A stretch of 64,000 nt of DNA. Origin: a virus. The notes beneath the pieces were generated by a model that saw only the letters and a list, made by a program, of their open reading frames with translations, ran no database searches and was not told the origin of the DNA. The translations under genes were made by a program, and so were the position numbers. Positions 16,012 through 23,223 of this stretch are shown one piece after another. Position 1 is the stretch's first letter. Each line of letters opens with the position of its first letter. The stretch is from IMG/VR virus record IMGVR_UViG_3300028581_000028, positions 1 to 64,000 of that record. One strand, written 5' to 3'.

Positions 16012-16033
16012 CCCCAGCAACAAATGGCTGGGG
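16012..16033 (-). terminator. GC-rich hairpin between genes
   Basis: A seven-base-pair perfect stem (CCCCAGC / GCTGGGG) with an 8-nt loop, just after the stop of the 16048-16533 gene. The minus strand continues with ACTATTTATTATATG, which is AU-rich but not a clean U-run. It acts as a possible partial terminator or RNA-stabilising element. Confidence 0.45.
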
Positions 16034-16047
16034 CTTTTGATTATAAG

Positions 16048-16533
16048 TTAAGTCCTTTTTAAATGACTGGCTGGGGTTTGCATATAGTTTTTAATTGCAA
16101 TAAAGAAATTAAATTTATGTTCCCAGTTGTCCTCAAATAATTCAAACTTTGTATCAGCAATGGCTTGTGCCATAACTTTATCCTTTTTCGCAAGGATTTT
16201 AGCGTTATTATATAGCCGATCATAGTCTTTATCGATCACATTCAGGGTTGGGGTAATTACTTTTTCGATATAGTCCTTAATATCCTTTTCCTTGTTGATA
16301 ATAGATGTATGAACCTTTGCCAATTCTATATCGGTTTTAATGAGGATAATCTTTTTCTCATTGACATCATAATCGGTCAAGTTATCAACCTTTGCATCCT
16401 TAATTTGTTTAGCAACCAGTTTTTTTCTTACGTTTAAGCAATCCACAAGCTCTTTTAACTGGACTACAGATTCCGATACCGATTGTATTCTTGGAAACTT
16501 CTCTACTGGAAAATCATACGTTGTTTTTTTCAT
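16048..16533 (-). CDS. Hypothetical all-helical protein
   Basis: A 161-residue protein of unknown function, rich in Lys, Ile and Asp. Residues about 15-120 look like two long helices in a hairpin (SVVQLKELVDCLNVRKKL, then VHTSIINKEKDIKDYIEK). The C-terminus has paired aromatics (WEHKFNFFIAIKNYM). It has no membrane segment. The start carries the recurrent AAATAAGTATG leader. It sits among coiled-coil genes before the ATPase, perhaps assembly factors. Confidence 0.7.
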   Translation of the reverse strand: MKKTTYDFPVEKFPRIQSVSESVVQLKELVDCLNVRKKLVAKQIKDAKVDNLTDYDVNEKKIILIKTDIELAKVHTSIINKEKDIKDYIEKVITPTLNVIDKDYDRLYNNAKILAKKDKVMAQAIADTKFELFEDNWEHKFNFFIAIKNYMQTPASHLKRT

Positions 16534-16545
16534 ACTTATTTTTAT

Positions 16546-16731
16546 TTAATTATTAAACTCTTGCTGATTATTATCGCTTGGATCACCAATAGCTCCACCG
16601 TCCATTTCGTTTGTCACCTCTTCTGTTTCCAGTTCAACCCCACCAAAATGTGTTGGTAGTTTTTCGCCATCCTCAAATTTGGGCTGGTCGGCATCTTTAA
16701 TCTCTGGGGATTTTTGTTGTTCCTCCTGCAT
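16546..16731 (-). CDS. Small acidic protein
   Basis: A 61-residue protein, strongly acidic and glutamine-rich, with no hydrophobic core (MQEEQQKSPE ... ETEEVTNEMDGG). It is probably disordered. It is separated by 2 nt from the acidic coiled-coil gene at 16734, so the two are likely co-translated. No family is recognised. Confidence 0.55.
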   Translation of the reverse strand: MQEEQQKSPEIKDADQPKFEDGEKLPTHFGGVELETEEVTNEMDGGAIGDPSDNNQQEFNN

Positions 16732-16733
16732 AA

Positions 16734-17213
16734 TTATTTTTTGCTTTTCTTTTGCTCTGTTTGCTCTCCTTTTTGCTCTTCCTTTTTTTCTGGCTCGACT
16801 ACTATCACAGTTTTCGTAACCTCAACAACCGTAACCTCATCGTTTTTTTTATCGGCTTCGGGATCGGTTTTAATATTATCCGTGCCTAATTCTTGTTCTT
16901 TTGCCACGTCTTCAATAGTTTCGGTTTTAATATCGCCTACCGTAGCAACATCTCCTACTGTTAAATCAGAACCACCTTTTGCCAGTATTTTATTTAAAAA
17001 CTCTTGCGTTTTTAAAATCTCATCATCAACATCTTTAATGTCTTGGTTGATTTCGTTTTTCTCTTCGATAAGAGCTTTGCGGTTATCTGCTATTTTACAT
17101 ATTTTGATCCCTTCACAGCAATTAATAAGTTCCTCTCGAAGTAGTTCTCTCTCTTTTTTGAGATCTGCGAGTATCTTTTCTATTTCTTGGGTGTTTGGTT
17201 CTTTTGTTTCCAT
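16734..17213 (-). CDS. Acidic coiled-coil protein
   Basis: A 159-residue protein. The N-terminal half is a predicted antiparallel coiled coil (IEKILADLKKERELLREEL and IKDVDDEILKTQEFLNKIL). The C-terminal half is acidic and Thr/Val-rich, ending in KKEEQKGEQTEQKKSKK. This composition is seen in scaffolding proteins, but no specific match is recognised. It belongs to the gene run leading to the packaging ATPase. Confidence 0.65.
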   Translation of the reverse strand: METKEPNTQEIEKILADLKKERELLREELINCCEGIKICKIADNRKALIEEKNEINQDIKDVDDEILKTQEFLNKILAKGGSDLTVGDVATVGDIKTETIEDVAKEQELGTDNIKTDPEADKKNDEVTVVEVTKTVIVVEPEKKEEQKGEQTEQKKSKK

Positions 17214-17226
17214 AAAATATAATTTT

Positions 17227-17502
17227 TTAATTCAATGTTCCATCATTGGGTAATATATCAGTAGCCTTCACTATTTCGAGGCTACCGCCTTGTTGGGCTT
17301 CTTTTATAAATGCTTCTGCTTTATCTTTATGCCAAAGACAAGCCCCCACCGATCCTTGCTTGATCCTATAAACAACCTCTTTATCTGGGTTGCTGGGATT
17401 ATCTCCCTCAAAATGTACAAAGGCTTCTTTATCGTTTATAAGCCTAATAAAATATGCCTCTCCAATAAGATTTAATCCTTTTATAATATGCCCTTTACTC
17501 AT
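17227..17502 (-). CDS. Hypothetical small protein
   Basis: A 91-residue soluble protein with alternating beta and alpha character (AYFIRLINDKEAFVHF, then VYRIKQGSVGACLWHKDKAEAFIKEA). No membrane segment or known motif is visible. It lies 2 nt from the two-helix membrane gene at 17504 and may be translated with it. Confidence 0.65.
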   Translation of the reverse strand: MSKGHIIKGLNLIGEAYFIRLINDKEAFVHFEGDNPSNPDKEVVYRIKQGSVGACLWHKDKAEAFIKEAQQGGSLEIVKATDILPNDGTLN

Positions 17503-17503
17503 T

Positions 17504-17740
17504 TTACAGATTATTTATAATATTTTTGATACTAAACGGAATTGATATCGGTAAACTAATCCACAATGCAATTATACCGCAAATAAACAAAAAAATATTT
17601 TTATCGGATACTACCCTTGTTGTATCTTCCAGTACTTGCTTCCGATCCGCCCTAAAAAATATAAGAATACTGGCAACTACAAAAGCTACACTCCAAATCT
17701 CGGTACCCAGCAATAATAATATCCAAAAATTCCATTCCAT
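17504..17740 (-). CDS. Small two-helix membrane protein
   Basis: A 78-residue protein with hydrophobic segments at about 4-28 (WILLLLGTEIWSVAFVVASILIFF) and about 49-70, separated by a charged loop (RADRKQVLEDTTRVVSDKN). It is encoded 3 nt downstream of the HerA/FtsK-type ATPase. In membrane-containing phages small membrane proteins anchor the packaging ATPase at a vertex, so that role is possible here. Confidence 0.6.
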   Translation of the reverse strand: MEWNFWILLLLGTEIWSVAFVVASILIFFRADRKQVLEDTTRVVSDKNIFLFICGIIALWISLPISIPFSIKNIINNL

Positions 17741-17743
17741 CGG

Positions 17744-18607
17744 CTAAACTTTATTTCCGTAATATTGTTGTGCATATTGTTTTGTCAGACCTTGCATAGC
17801 ATCCTCAATCGGACAACCGTGCATATCTTTGTACTCACGCAAATACTTTTTATTGGTATTTAGATACTGTTTACACGCATCATCAAATTCCTTTCGGGTA
17901 AATTTGCCCTCGATTTTATTTGCAAAATTGTGTATGTAAACAAAAAACCGCTTGTCGCCACCGAAGTATCTGTTATTAACGATTAACTGGGCTATTTTAA
18001 ATAATGTAGGGTTACTTACTTTGCCCTTAATATCGTTTACGTTATCTGCTTGGTAATGCATCCTTACCCAGCGACTATTTTGCCAAATTCTCGGTTCTAC
18101 TGGTCTTAAAGACTGGTACGAAATCAAAACATCAACTGCACGATGCCTTAAGTTTACAATACCACCAACGATCTCTTCCATGAAGGTAACTGATAGGATG
18201 TAGGTGTTTATATCCTCCAGTACAAGCATACCGTTTTTGTAAATCTTTAACAAGTACTCTACCGCCTCTTTCTTTTCTTTAATACCCAAGTTTTTAGCAT
18301 CAATCCTTCGGCATTCTATAATATCCGAGTGACACCATTTTTCCACATCTGACAAAGCGATCCTTCGTACCTCGAAATTCTCGATATCGTTTTTCGCAAA
18401 TTGTTCTTTTGTGTACTCCCCATTGGTGTCGAAAATTAAACATTTTCTACCCTTTACTTTATTATAAAACTTATCCTTAACGTACTCTCGGATAACGTAC
18501 ATATTAAGATAGGTTTTTCCGACTCCTTGTATCCCCGTACAAGTCATCATACCAGCCTCTCTTGTGCCGACTGGCTTTATTTTATTCATTACTTCTTTCG
18601 ACTGCAT
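17744..18607 (-). CDS. HerA/FtsK-type genome-packaging ATPase candidate
   Basis: A 287-residue P-loop ATPase. Walker A is GIQGVGKT at 25-32 and Walker B is MLVLED at 127-132. Arg154 and Arg156 lie in NLRHRAVD and a sensor-like Gln165 in ISYQS, which is the HerA/FtsK clade layout. It lacks the nuclease and large-terminase signatures. The size fits the packaging ATPases of PRD1-, PM2- and sphaerolipovirus-type membrane phages; a Zot-like or plasmid-transfer ATPase is the main alternative. Its place in the virion block supports packaging. Confidence 0.75.
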   Translation of the reverse strand: MQSKEVMNKIKPVGTREAGMMTCTGIQGVGKTYLNMYVIREYVKDKFYNKVKGRKCLIFDTNGEYTKEQFAKNDIENFEVRRIALSDVEKWCHSDIIECRRIDAKNLGIKEKKEAVEYLLKIYKNGMLVLEDINTYILSVTFMEEIVGGIVNLRHRAVDVLISYQSLRPVEPRIWQNSRWVRMHYQADNVNDIKGKVSNPTLFKIAQLIVNNRYFGGDKRFFVYIHNFANKIEGKFTRKEFDDACKQYLNTNKKYLREYKDMHGCPIEDAMQGLTKQYAQQYYGNKV

Positions 18608-18611
18608 AATT

Positions 18612-19805
18612 TTAAGATGTTGTCGCTAAAGATGTTGTATCCGCATTATTGTTTTCGCCTCCCCCAGCTTCGCCCTCTCCCCCAGCTTCATCGGTTTTAG
18701 TTGCTGGATTCTCGTGATCGGTCTGTTCCTCTTCGTGATATTCTTGGGATTGCGTATTCCGTTGCTCCATTTTCATCTCTTTGAGCTGGGTAATTACGTT
18801 TTGAATTTGTTGTCCCATTGCGTAAGCCTTAACTCCCAGCCCGATTACGATTGTAGTCACTGCGTTGATTATAAGCTCTTGCATTGGCGTTGGTGCAATG
18901 CCCTTTTCAAGCATTACTTCATATAAGCTATCAGCCAAGTCATCCTCATCCATTTGGCTTATCTTAAACGATTCGTCTGCCAGTCTAACTTGACTTTTAA
19001 ACCATTGTTTAACTGTAGCGGTTTGGTTGTCCTCAAGAGTTAAAAGGATTTTTAAATCGATTGTATCCTGTAGTTCGTATTCGATTAATTTATCATCCGT
19101 GATATCTTTGGTAACCCACCAAATACAGCCCATCTCGGATAATTTACAGACCGCCCTTACAATAGTCTTGGCAAACTTTTTGGTGCTTTTGCGTTTTTTC
19201 TTTTCGTCCATACTATCGAATTCTGGATTAACTGGATCGGGCTTAGAGTCCTTCTCTTTTTTATCCTTGTTATTCCCCGATCCCGATCCGCCTCCGCCCT
19301 TCTTTCCGCCATCGCTTTTGCCCTCGTCCTTTGGCATTTCGAAGCTCTCCCCAAATGTTGTTGGCTCGTTAAAATTGGTTTGACCAGTATTGCTTGACTT
19401 TTCGCCCTCCCGTTGCATTCCAGTATCCATCACGTAATCTCGTACTATTGGAGCTTCACGGTTTAAAGGATCAATATCAGACGAATAAGTATCATCGTGT
19501 TCGGTTTCTTCACCACCGCCACCGTTGTCTGTATTGTGTTCTTTCTCGCTGGATGATTCGCTGGTTTTCTCTTCCGTGTTTTGTTCTGTTTTAGTACCCT
19601 CTGCCTTTGATCCAACTTCCTCGAAATGTGTTTCATCAATAGTATATTCATCATACAATTTTTGCAACTCTCCAAAATTGGTCGCTGGATGAAATTTATC
19701 GAGATTTATACCCTTTTTTTCAAGTGCATCTTGTATCGCCTTAATGTACTTTCTCTCCTTGTAGTTAAGGTTTCCTTTTTTAACATAAATCCTTGAGTTC
19801 GACAT
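18612..19805 (-). CDS. Charged membrane protein sharing an N-terminal module with the 23448 gene
   Basis: A 397-residue protein. Residues 1-55 (SRIYVKKGNLNYKERKYIK, then NFGEL) closely match an internal segment of the protein at 23448-24548. An acidic, Gly/Ser-rich linker follows, with KAEGTKTE at about 67-74. Then come a folded middle domain (about 205-300), one hydrophobic segment (about 310-328) and a disordered C-terminus. It lies 4 nt upstream of the packaging ATPase. A membrane-linked assembly or vertex function is inferred only. Confidence 0.65.
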   Translation of the reverse strand: MSNSRIYVKKGNLNYKERKYIKAIQDALEKKGINLDKFHPATNFGELQKLYDEYTIDETHFEEVGSKAEGTKTEQNTEEKTSESSSEKEHNTDNGGGGEETEHDDTYSSDIDPLNREAPIVRDYVMDTGMQREGEKSSNTGQTNFNEPTTFGESFEMPKDEGKSDGGKKGGGGSGSGNNKDKKEKDSKPDPVNPEFDSMDEKKKRKSTKKFAKTIVRAVCKLSEMGCIWWVTKDITDDKLIEYELQDTIDLKILLTLEDNQTATVKQWFKSQVRLADESFKISQMDEDDLADSLYEVMLEKGIAPTPMQELIINAVTTIVIGLGVKAYAMGQQIQNVITQLKEMKMEQRNTQSQEYHEEEQTDHENPATKTDEAGGEGEAGGGENNNADTTSLATTS

Positions 19806-19819
19806 ATATTGTTTTTTAA

Positions 19820-20281
19820 TTATTCTTTATTTTGTAGTTTTTTCATAACTCTCTCCCTTAACATTTCGATTGATTCGATCAACTCCCTATCGGGCTTGAT
19901 GTTGTTGTCAAGGTTTTTATACATCTTAATTGCCGATCCCACCGTATTGTGATATTTAAAATGGAATATCGTTTTGGCTATGTATCTCGTGGATAGCCCC
20001 AGCGTATAATGTAATAAACAGAAAGCTACTTGTCTGGGCTTGGTTACATTTGGGTTTGACTTGCTATACACAAGTGCGTTAAAACTGATTTTATATGTTT
20101 CGCATACCAGCTCTAAAATATACTTCTCCGCATAATGCGTATCCTCTTTTTTGTTTATTGCGGTAACCAGAAAGTTGTTAAACTCTGGTACGGTGTAATG
20201 TTTAAGAACCTCAACTATATTTTTTAATAGTTGCTGGATTTCGGAATCTTGTAACTTTTTCGCATCCATCGTTATCTCCAT
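19820..20281 (-). CDS. Stand-alone DnaA domain-IV-like DNA-binding protein
   Basis: A 153-residue protein. Residues about 48-125 follow the DnaA C-terminal (domain IV) pattern: a VCETYKISFNAL helix, the basic KPRQVAFCLLHYTLGLS segment, IAKTIFHFKYHNTV (the DnaA-box recognition loop, usually DHTTV) and an amphipathic KMYKNL helix. There is no AAA+ domain, so it cannot act as a full initiator. It may bind origin or promoter DNA. The gene faces the plus-strand OB-fold gene across 155 nt. Confidence 0.75.
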   Translation of the reverse strand: MEITMDAKKLQDSEIQQLLKNIVEVLKHYTVPEFNNFLVTAINKKEDTHYAEKYILELVCETYKISFNALVYSKSNPNVTKPRQVAFCLLHYTLGLSTRYIAKTIFHFKYHNTVGSAIKMYKNLDNNIKPDRELIESIEMLRERVMKKLQNKE

Positions 20282-20345
20282 AAACTATTTTGATGTTTTT
20301 ACTGATCGCAACCTATACTTACCATAATTTTGCCTTGTATTTTTA

Positions 20346-20374
20346 CAAATATATACAATTTAGGTGTACATAAC
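20346..20374 (-). promoter_or_regulatory. Possible promoter and TGTACATAAC site for the DnaA-like gene
   Basis: On the minus strand TATATTTG (353-346) matches the -7 box TAnnTTTG about 65 nt before the DnaA-like start. No good TTG lies at the expected -33; instead TGTACA (365-370) occupies that place. The 10-mer TGTACATAAC (365-374) also occurs at 14478-14487. A regulator bound here could control the leftward transcript. Confidence 0.45.
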
Positions 20375-20381
20375 TCTAATG

Positions 20382-20411
20382 TTGATAAATCTTAAAAACA
20401 ACCTAACTTTG
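20382..20411 (+). promoter_or_regulatory. Plus-strand promoter for the OB-fold gene
   Basis: TTG (382-384), 19 nt, then TAACTTTG (404-411) matches the Bacteroidota consensus exactly. The ATG of the OB-fold gene is at 20437, giving a leader of roughly 20 nt. It is divergent from the DnaA-like gene. The 155-nt gap 20282-20436 thus holds two promoters and one TGTACATAAC element. Confidence 0.7.
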
Positions 20412-20436
20412 TTTTTGTTAATAAATATGTGAATAT

Positions 20437-20754
20437 ATGGAAGGTATTACAAAGACAGATACGAAACAGTCAGAGGATTTCAACAAAAACGAAAAACAAC
20501 TAAACTTCAATCGGATCAAGGGTACAATTACCGAACTTAACGATGGCGAGAAGTTTTGCTCTATCACCCTCAATATCGGACACGAAAATATCCGCCAAGT
20601 AAACTTGGTTATAAAGAAAAATGGCTTTGATGCCATTACCAGTAAATTCAAAATTGGGCAGAAGGTGTTTGCGACTTTTTATCTCACCAGCCGATTTAAA
20701 AATGGTCGCTGGTACACAATGGCAAACGTATTATCGATTGAGGATACTGCTTAA
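20437..20754 (+). CDS. OB-fold-like single-stranded-DNA-binding protein candidate
   Basis: A 105-residue protein and the only convincing plus-strand gene. Residues about 20-100 show alternating strands typical of an OB fold: GTITELNDGEKFCSITLNIG, a glycine turn, KIGQKVFATFYLTS and GRWYTMANVLSIED at the end. Aromatic and basic residues (F, W, Y, K, R) lie where nucleic acid would bind. There is no acidic SSB tail. It probably protects ssDNA in replication or recombination. The 3' end overlaps the convergent 20751 gene by 4 nt. Confidence 0.65.
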   Translation: MEGITKTDTKQSEDFNKNEKQLNFNRIKGTITELNDGEKFCSITLNIGHENIRQVNLVIKKNGFDAITSKFKIGQKVFATFYLTSRFKNGRWYTMANVLSIEDTA

Positions 20755-21119
20755 GGTGATATCACAAAAAATGCCAATCCCTCTGCACACTTTTTAATTG
20801 AACTTGCCCTCTCGTTGAGACTTTTTATCTGGGCTTCAATAACATCTCGGCTATTTGATACATAGTACCCCTTTGATGTTGCTATTAATGGCAATAAAGA
20901 GTTGCTCCTAATATGATTAACGCATTTGCGTAATCTGGGTTCGGTCATCTTTATTTTTTTACCCTTTTTTACAAGGTACAAGTTCATATTACTTACGATC
21001 TGGGGAGCTTTGATCGGATTAGCCTCCGTGTGCGTTTTAAAGCCCTCAACCAGTATAGGTATTAACTCAAGCTCTAATTCGTTTAATTCGGCTGTAATAT
21101 CCTCGAAATTAGTTATCAT
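20751..21119 (-). CDS. Hypothetical protein, possible winged-helix
   Basis: A 122-residue protein. Residues about 40-90 have a helix-turn-helix-like run (IKMTEPRLRKCVNHIRSN) followed by two strands (LIATSKGYYVS), which resembles a winged helix. The N-terminal part is leucine/glutamate-rich. Similar small proteins occur in replication regions of phages, but I cannot name the family. It converges on the OB-fold gene. Confidence 0.6.
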   Translation of the reverse strand: MITNFEDITAELNELELELIPILVEGFKTHTEANPIKAPQIVSNMNLYLVKKGKKIKMTEPRLRKCVNHIRSNSLLPLIATSKGYYVSNSRDVIEAQIKSLNERASSIKKCAEGLAFFVISP

Positions 21120-21403
21120 TTGTCAACTGTATTTATCACCTTTATTTCGTAATCGATATGTCTGCCTTTGTGTATCCCAGTATTAATTAAGTTGCAGATA
21201 TCCTCGTAAAGTAATGGCATATCCCCAAATTCTGTATCGTAAATAACGAGATCGTATCTACCAACGTGCATCCGAGTAGCCTTATAATGTTTTTTTATTG
21301 ATAATAATTCAAGCTCGACTGGGTTTACGCTTCGATCCTCGCATCGAAACCAAATCTTTTTGCCGATTAACTTTTCTGGGCAGAAGGTATCTTCCATAAT
21401 CAC
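21116..21403 (-). CDS. Hypothetical small protein
   Basis: A 95-residue beta-rich protein with KIWFRCEDRS and YDLVIYDTEFGDMPLLYED segments. No membrane segment or metal motif is seen. It overlaps the downstream 20751 gene by 4 nt (ATGA) and its own start overlaps the stop of the 21400 gene by 4 nt. The function is unknown. Confidence 0.6.
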   Translation of the reverse strand: MIMEDTFCPEKLIGKKIWFRCEDRSVNPVELELLSIKKHYKATRMHVGRYDLVIYDTEFGDMPLLYEDICNLINTGIHKGRHIDYEIKVINTVDK

Positions 21404-21606
21404 TCGGTTCTTGTTTCTATAAAATGCACCCCAGATACCGAGCTATCAAAAGCACCGTTTAATAGCTTGTATAGTTTTGTAAGGGCTGGGTACTCGTCTG
21501 TAAAAAACATCTTACCATCCGTTGCCTTGTTGATTTCGTTTTTCAACTGGAGTGCGTAGTCTTTCGATATGCCCTCAATGTCGGCTTTCGTTACTCTTAA
21601 TTGCAT
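21400..21606 (-). CDS. Hypothetical small helical protein
   Basis: A 68-residue soluble protein: an N-terminal helix (ITKADIEGISKDYALQLKNEI-type composition), a proline-containing turn and a C-terminal strand (GVHFIETRTE). It overlaps the 21116 gene by 4 nt. No homologous family is recognised. Coding is supported by tight spacing and matching codon use. Confidence 0.6.
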   Translation of the reverse strand: MQLRVTKADIEGISKDYALQLKNEINKATDGKMFFTDEYPALTKLYKLLNGAFDSSVSGVHFIETRTE

Positions 21607-21621
21607 TTTGCTTATTGTTAA

Positions 21622-21891
21622 TTATTTAATGGTAATTTTATCTAACTGAAAACTATATGTAATAGTCTTAATTGTATTATGTGGGATTGCAAGGCTAAAT
21701 GGCTTTAGTGTTTTATCCATTGGCAATCCGCAAAAGGTAGAATTAATATAATCATAAAATATCCTCATTAACAAAGAGGCATCTTTTTTTTCTTCTATTT
21801 TAAACTTTATAGATACATATCCACCCTTAGGTAGCATACAGTTAAGCCTTGTATCTGGAGTTTGTGTTTTAATACTGATTATACTTAACAT
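21622..21891 (-). CDS. Hypothetical small beta-rich protein
   Basis: An 89-residue protein with strands at each end (GYVSIKFKIEEKK and TIKTITYSFQLDKITIK) around a helix (SLLMRIFYDYINS). It lies between the 21400 gene and the AP2/HNH gene with normal short spacing. No conserved catalytic motif is visible and the function is unknown. Confidence 0.6.
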   Translation of the reverse strand: MLSIISIKTQTPDTRLNCMLPKGGYVSIKFKIEEKKDASLLMRIFYDYINSTFCGLPMDKTLKPFSLAIPHNTIKTITYSFQLDKITIK

Positions 21892-21902
21892 ACTATTTAT
21901 TT

Positions 21903-22394
21903 TTAGTTTAACTTATTTATTTTTGCCTTATTCCCAAAACATTTTATTGCGTACTCGTTATATGCTTTTACTGCATCTATTTCGTTTTCAAAATACCCTA
22001 TATGAATAAGTTTGCCATCAAACTTTATTCTGGCTAAATAACGGGCTGGGCGAAAGGATACCCCAATATACTTAGAGGTCTTTTCCCTACCGATTTGTGT
22101 TTTTGAGTTTTTTTGAGTGTTGTCTGATCTTCTGATGTATATTAAATTTTCCTTTAGGCAGTTTAATGTATTGCCATCTTTAAAACATATTTGCCAATGT
22201 CTGCTAACTGGCAAACCAATTACCAACTGGTGTAAATATGTTCTAATACTATGCCCCATTAATGTTCTGGATGTTCTGGCATAAAACTTCTTTTTAACTC
22301 TGGAAGCGTGAAACGGAACATCGTGATACTTTTCATAAATATCATCATCTATTAACGCTTTTTGGTTTTGAGTTAAGGGTAAATATTTTGCCAT
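21903..22394 (-). CDS. AP2-domain HNH-type homing endonuclease, catalytic site altered
   Basis: A 163-residue protein. Residues 50-92 fit an HNH_3 module: His55 in LHQLVIG, then KDGNTLNCLKENLIYI with the DGN and ENL elements. The usual Asp-His pair before the DGN turn is replaced by Ile-Cys (69-70), so nuclease activity is doubtful. Residues 108-162 form an AP2 DNA-binding domain (KYIGVSFRPARYLARI, GYFENEIDAVKAYNEYA). Such free-standing genes are phage homing elements. The gene interrupts a run of small hypothetical genes. Confidence 0.8.
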   Translation of the reverse strand: MAKYLPLTQNQKALIDDDIYEKYHDVPFHASRVKKKFYARTSRTLMGHSIRTYLHQLVIGLPVSRHWQICFKDGNTLNCLKENLIYIRRSDNTQKNSKTQIGREKTSKYIGVSFRPARYLARIKFDGKLIHIGYFENEIDAVKAYNEYAIKCFGNKAKINKLN

Positions 22395-22400
22395 TGCAAA

Positions 22401-22616
22401 TTATCTTTTTTCAGTTGGTTTTGGTTGTTTTTCAGATATGGACTTTAGCCAGTACATAATAACCCCATCAAACTTTACTCTTTCTGTTAAAGAGTGTATC
22501 GGGAGGTTTATATCCATCTGTTTAAAGATATTCCAAAGAGTATCCATATTGGCTGGGGTTACCGCAACATTAATTGTTTCGGTGTATCTTTTGTCTGTAT
22601 TTACGTTAAAATCCAT
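22401..22616 (-). CDS. Hypothetical small protein
   Basis: A 71-residue soluble protein starting MDFNVNTDKRYTETINVAV, then a helix (NMDTLWNIFKQM) and a second helix with VIMYWLKSISEK. A strand-helix-helix layout is all that can be said. It lies 6 nt upstream of the AP2/HNH gene and 4 nt after the 22621 gene. Confidence 0.6.
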   Translation of the reverse strand: MDFNVNTDKRYTETINVAVTPANMDTLWNIFKQMDINLPIHSLTERVKFDGVIMYWLKSISEKQPKPTEKR

Positions 22617-22620
22617 ACCG

Positions 22621-22815
22621 TTAAATATTGCGGATATTATCCCAGTTTTTTAGAAAGGCGATCATCAAAGCATAATCACAATGACCACCACCGTTTTCGT
22701 TTTCTATCTGAATGTATGTTCCAATCGTGTGTTGGATTACAAGCGTGTACTCACGGTTTGTTTCGTACCCACAAGAACCGTTTTGTCCCCTAAAAATTGC
22801 TTTTACTTTTTTCAT
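22621..22815 (-). CDS. Hypothetical small beta-rich protein
   Basis: A 64-residue protein. The order KAIFRGQNGSCGY, EYTLVI, YIQIENENGGGHCDY and IAFLKNWDNI suggests a small beta barrel ending in a helix. The two cysteines are 30 residues apart. Similar short proteins with a terminal FLKNWD motif are familiar from phages of Bacteroidota and others, but no function is known. Confidence 0.65.
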   Translation of the reverse strand: MKKVKAIFRGQNGSCGYETNREYTLVIQHTIGTYIQIENENGGGHCDYALMIAFLKNWDNIRNI

Positions 22816-22846
22816 TTTGCTTATTGTTAATTATATTATTAATTAT

Positions 22847-23221
22847 TTACAGAATTTGATCCCTCCTATGTTCAAAACAGTTTTGCATATCCACTTGGCA
22901 AGTATTTGGGATAAAGGTTACTGGCTTGTTTAACTTACTGCAGACTCCGTACTGGATCATAACCTCTGATTTATCGAACTGAAACTTCATTTTATCGGCT
23001 TCGGTCAATAGGGCATCCCAGCGTTCCAGATCGTAGTATCGATCCTTGTACCATTTTGCCTTTTGGATGAGTTTATTTTTAATGGTCGTAAAGTAGTCAA
23101 ATTGCCATTTATGGTGTGCCTCTTGCGATGCCTTAAACTTTTCGATATCACGTTGTAAATGTTTACAGTCGTTGCAATTGCAATCAATTTTCTGGAGCAG
23201 TATAAGACTCTCTTTATCCAC
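22847..23221 (-). CDS. Hypothetical protein with CNCNDC cluster
   Basis: A 124-residue, mainly helical protein. Residues 14-19 have CNCNDCKHLQRD, a cysteine cluster that could bind metal. A Lys/Tyr-rich middle follows (KNKLIQKAKWYKDRYYDLERW). A second Cys pair is in GVCSKLN and NTCQVDMQNC near the end. The function is unknown. Spacing to neighbours is 2-31 nt. Confidence 0.6.
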   Translation of the reverse strand: MDKESLILLQKIDCNCNDCKHLQRDIEKFKASQEAHHKWQFDYFTTIKNKLIQKAKWYKDRYYDLERWDALLTEADKMKFQFDKSEVMIQYGVCSKLNKPVTFIPNTCQVDMQNCFEHRRDQIL

Positions 23222-23223
23222 GA

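Noticed and set aside
16000-16023. The longer start of the 15709 gene at 16023.
   Set aside because: The ATG lies inside a 7-bp hairpin that ends the preceding gene. The ATG at 15999 has a normal leader.
16714-17253. A plus-strand frame of about 179 codons, Ser/Phe-rich.
   Set aside because: It lies opposite two acidic genes whose codons leave the other strand open. No promoter or leader, and it opposes the direction of transcription.
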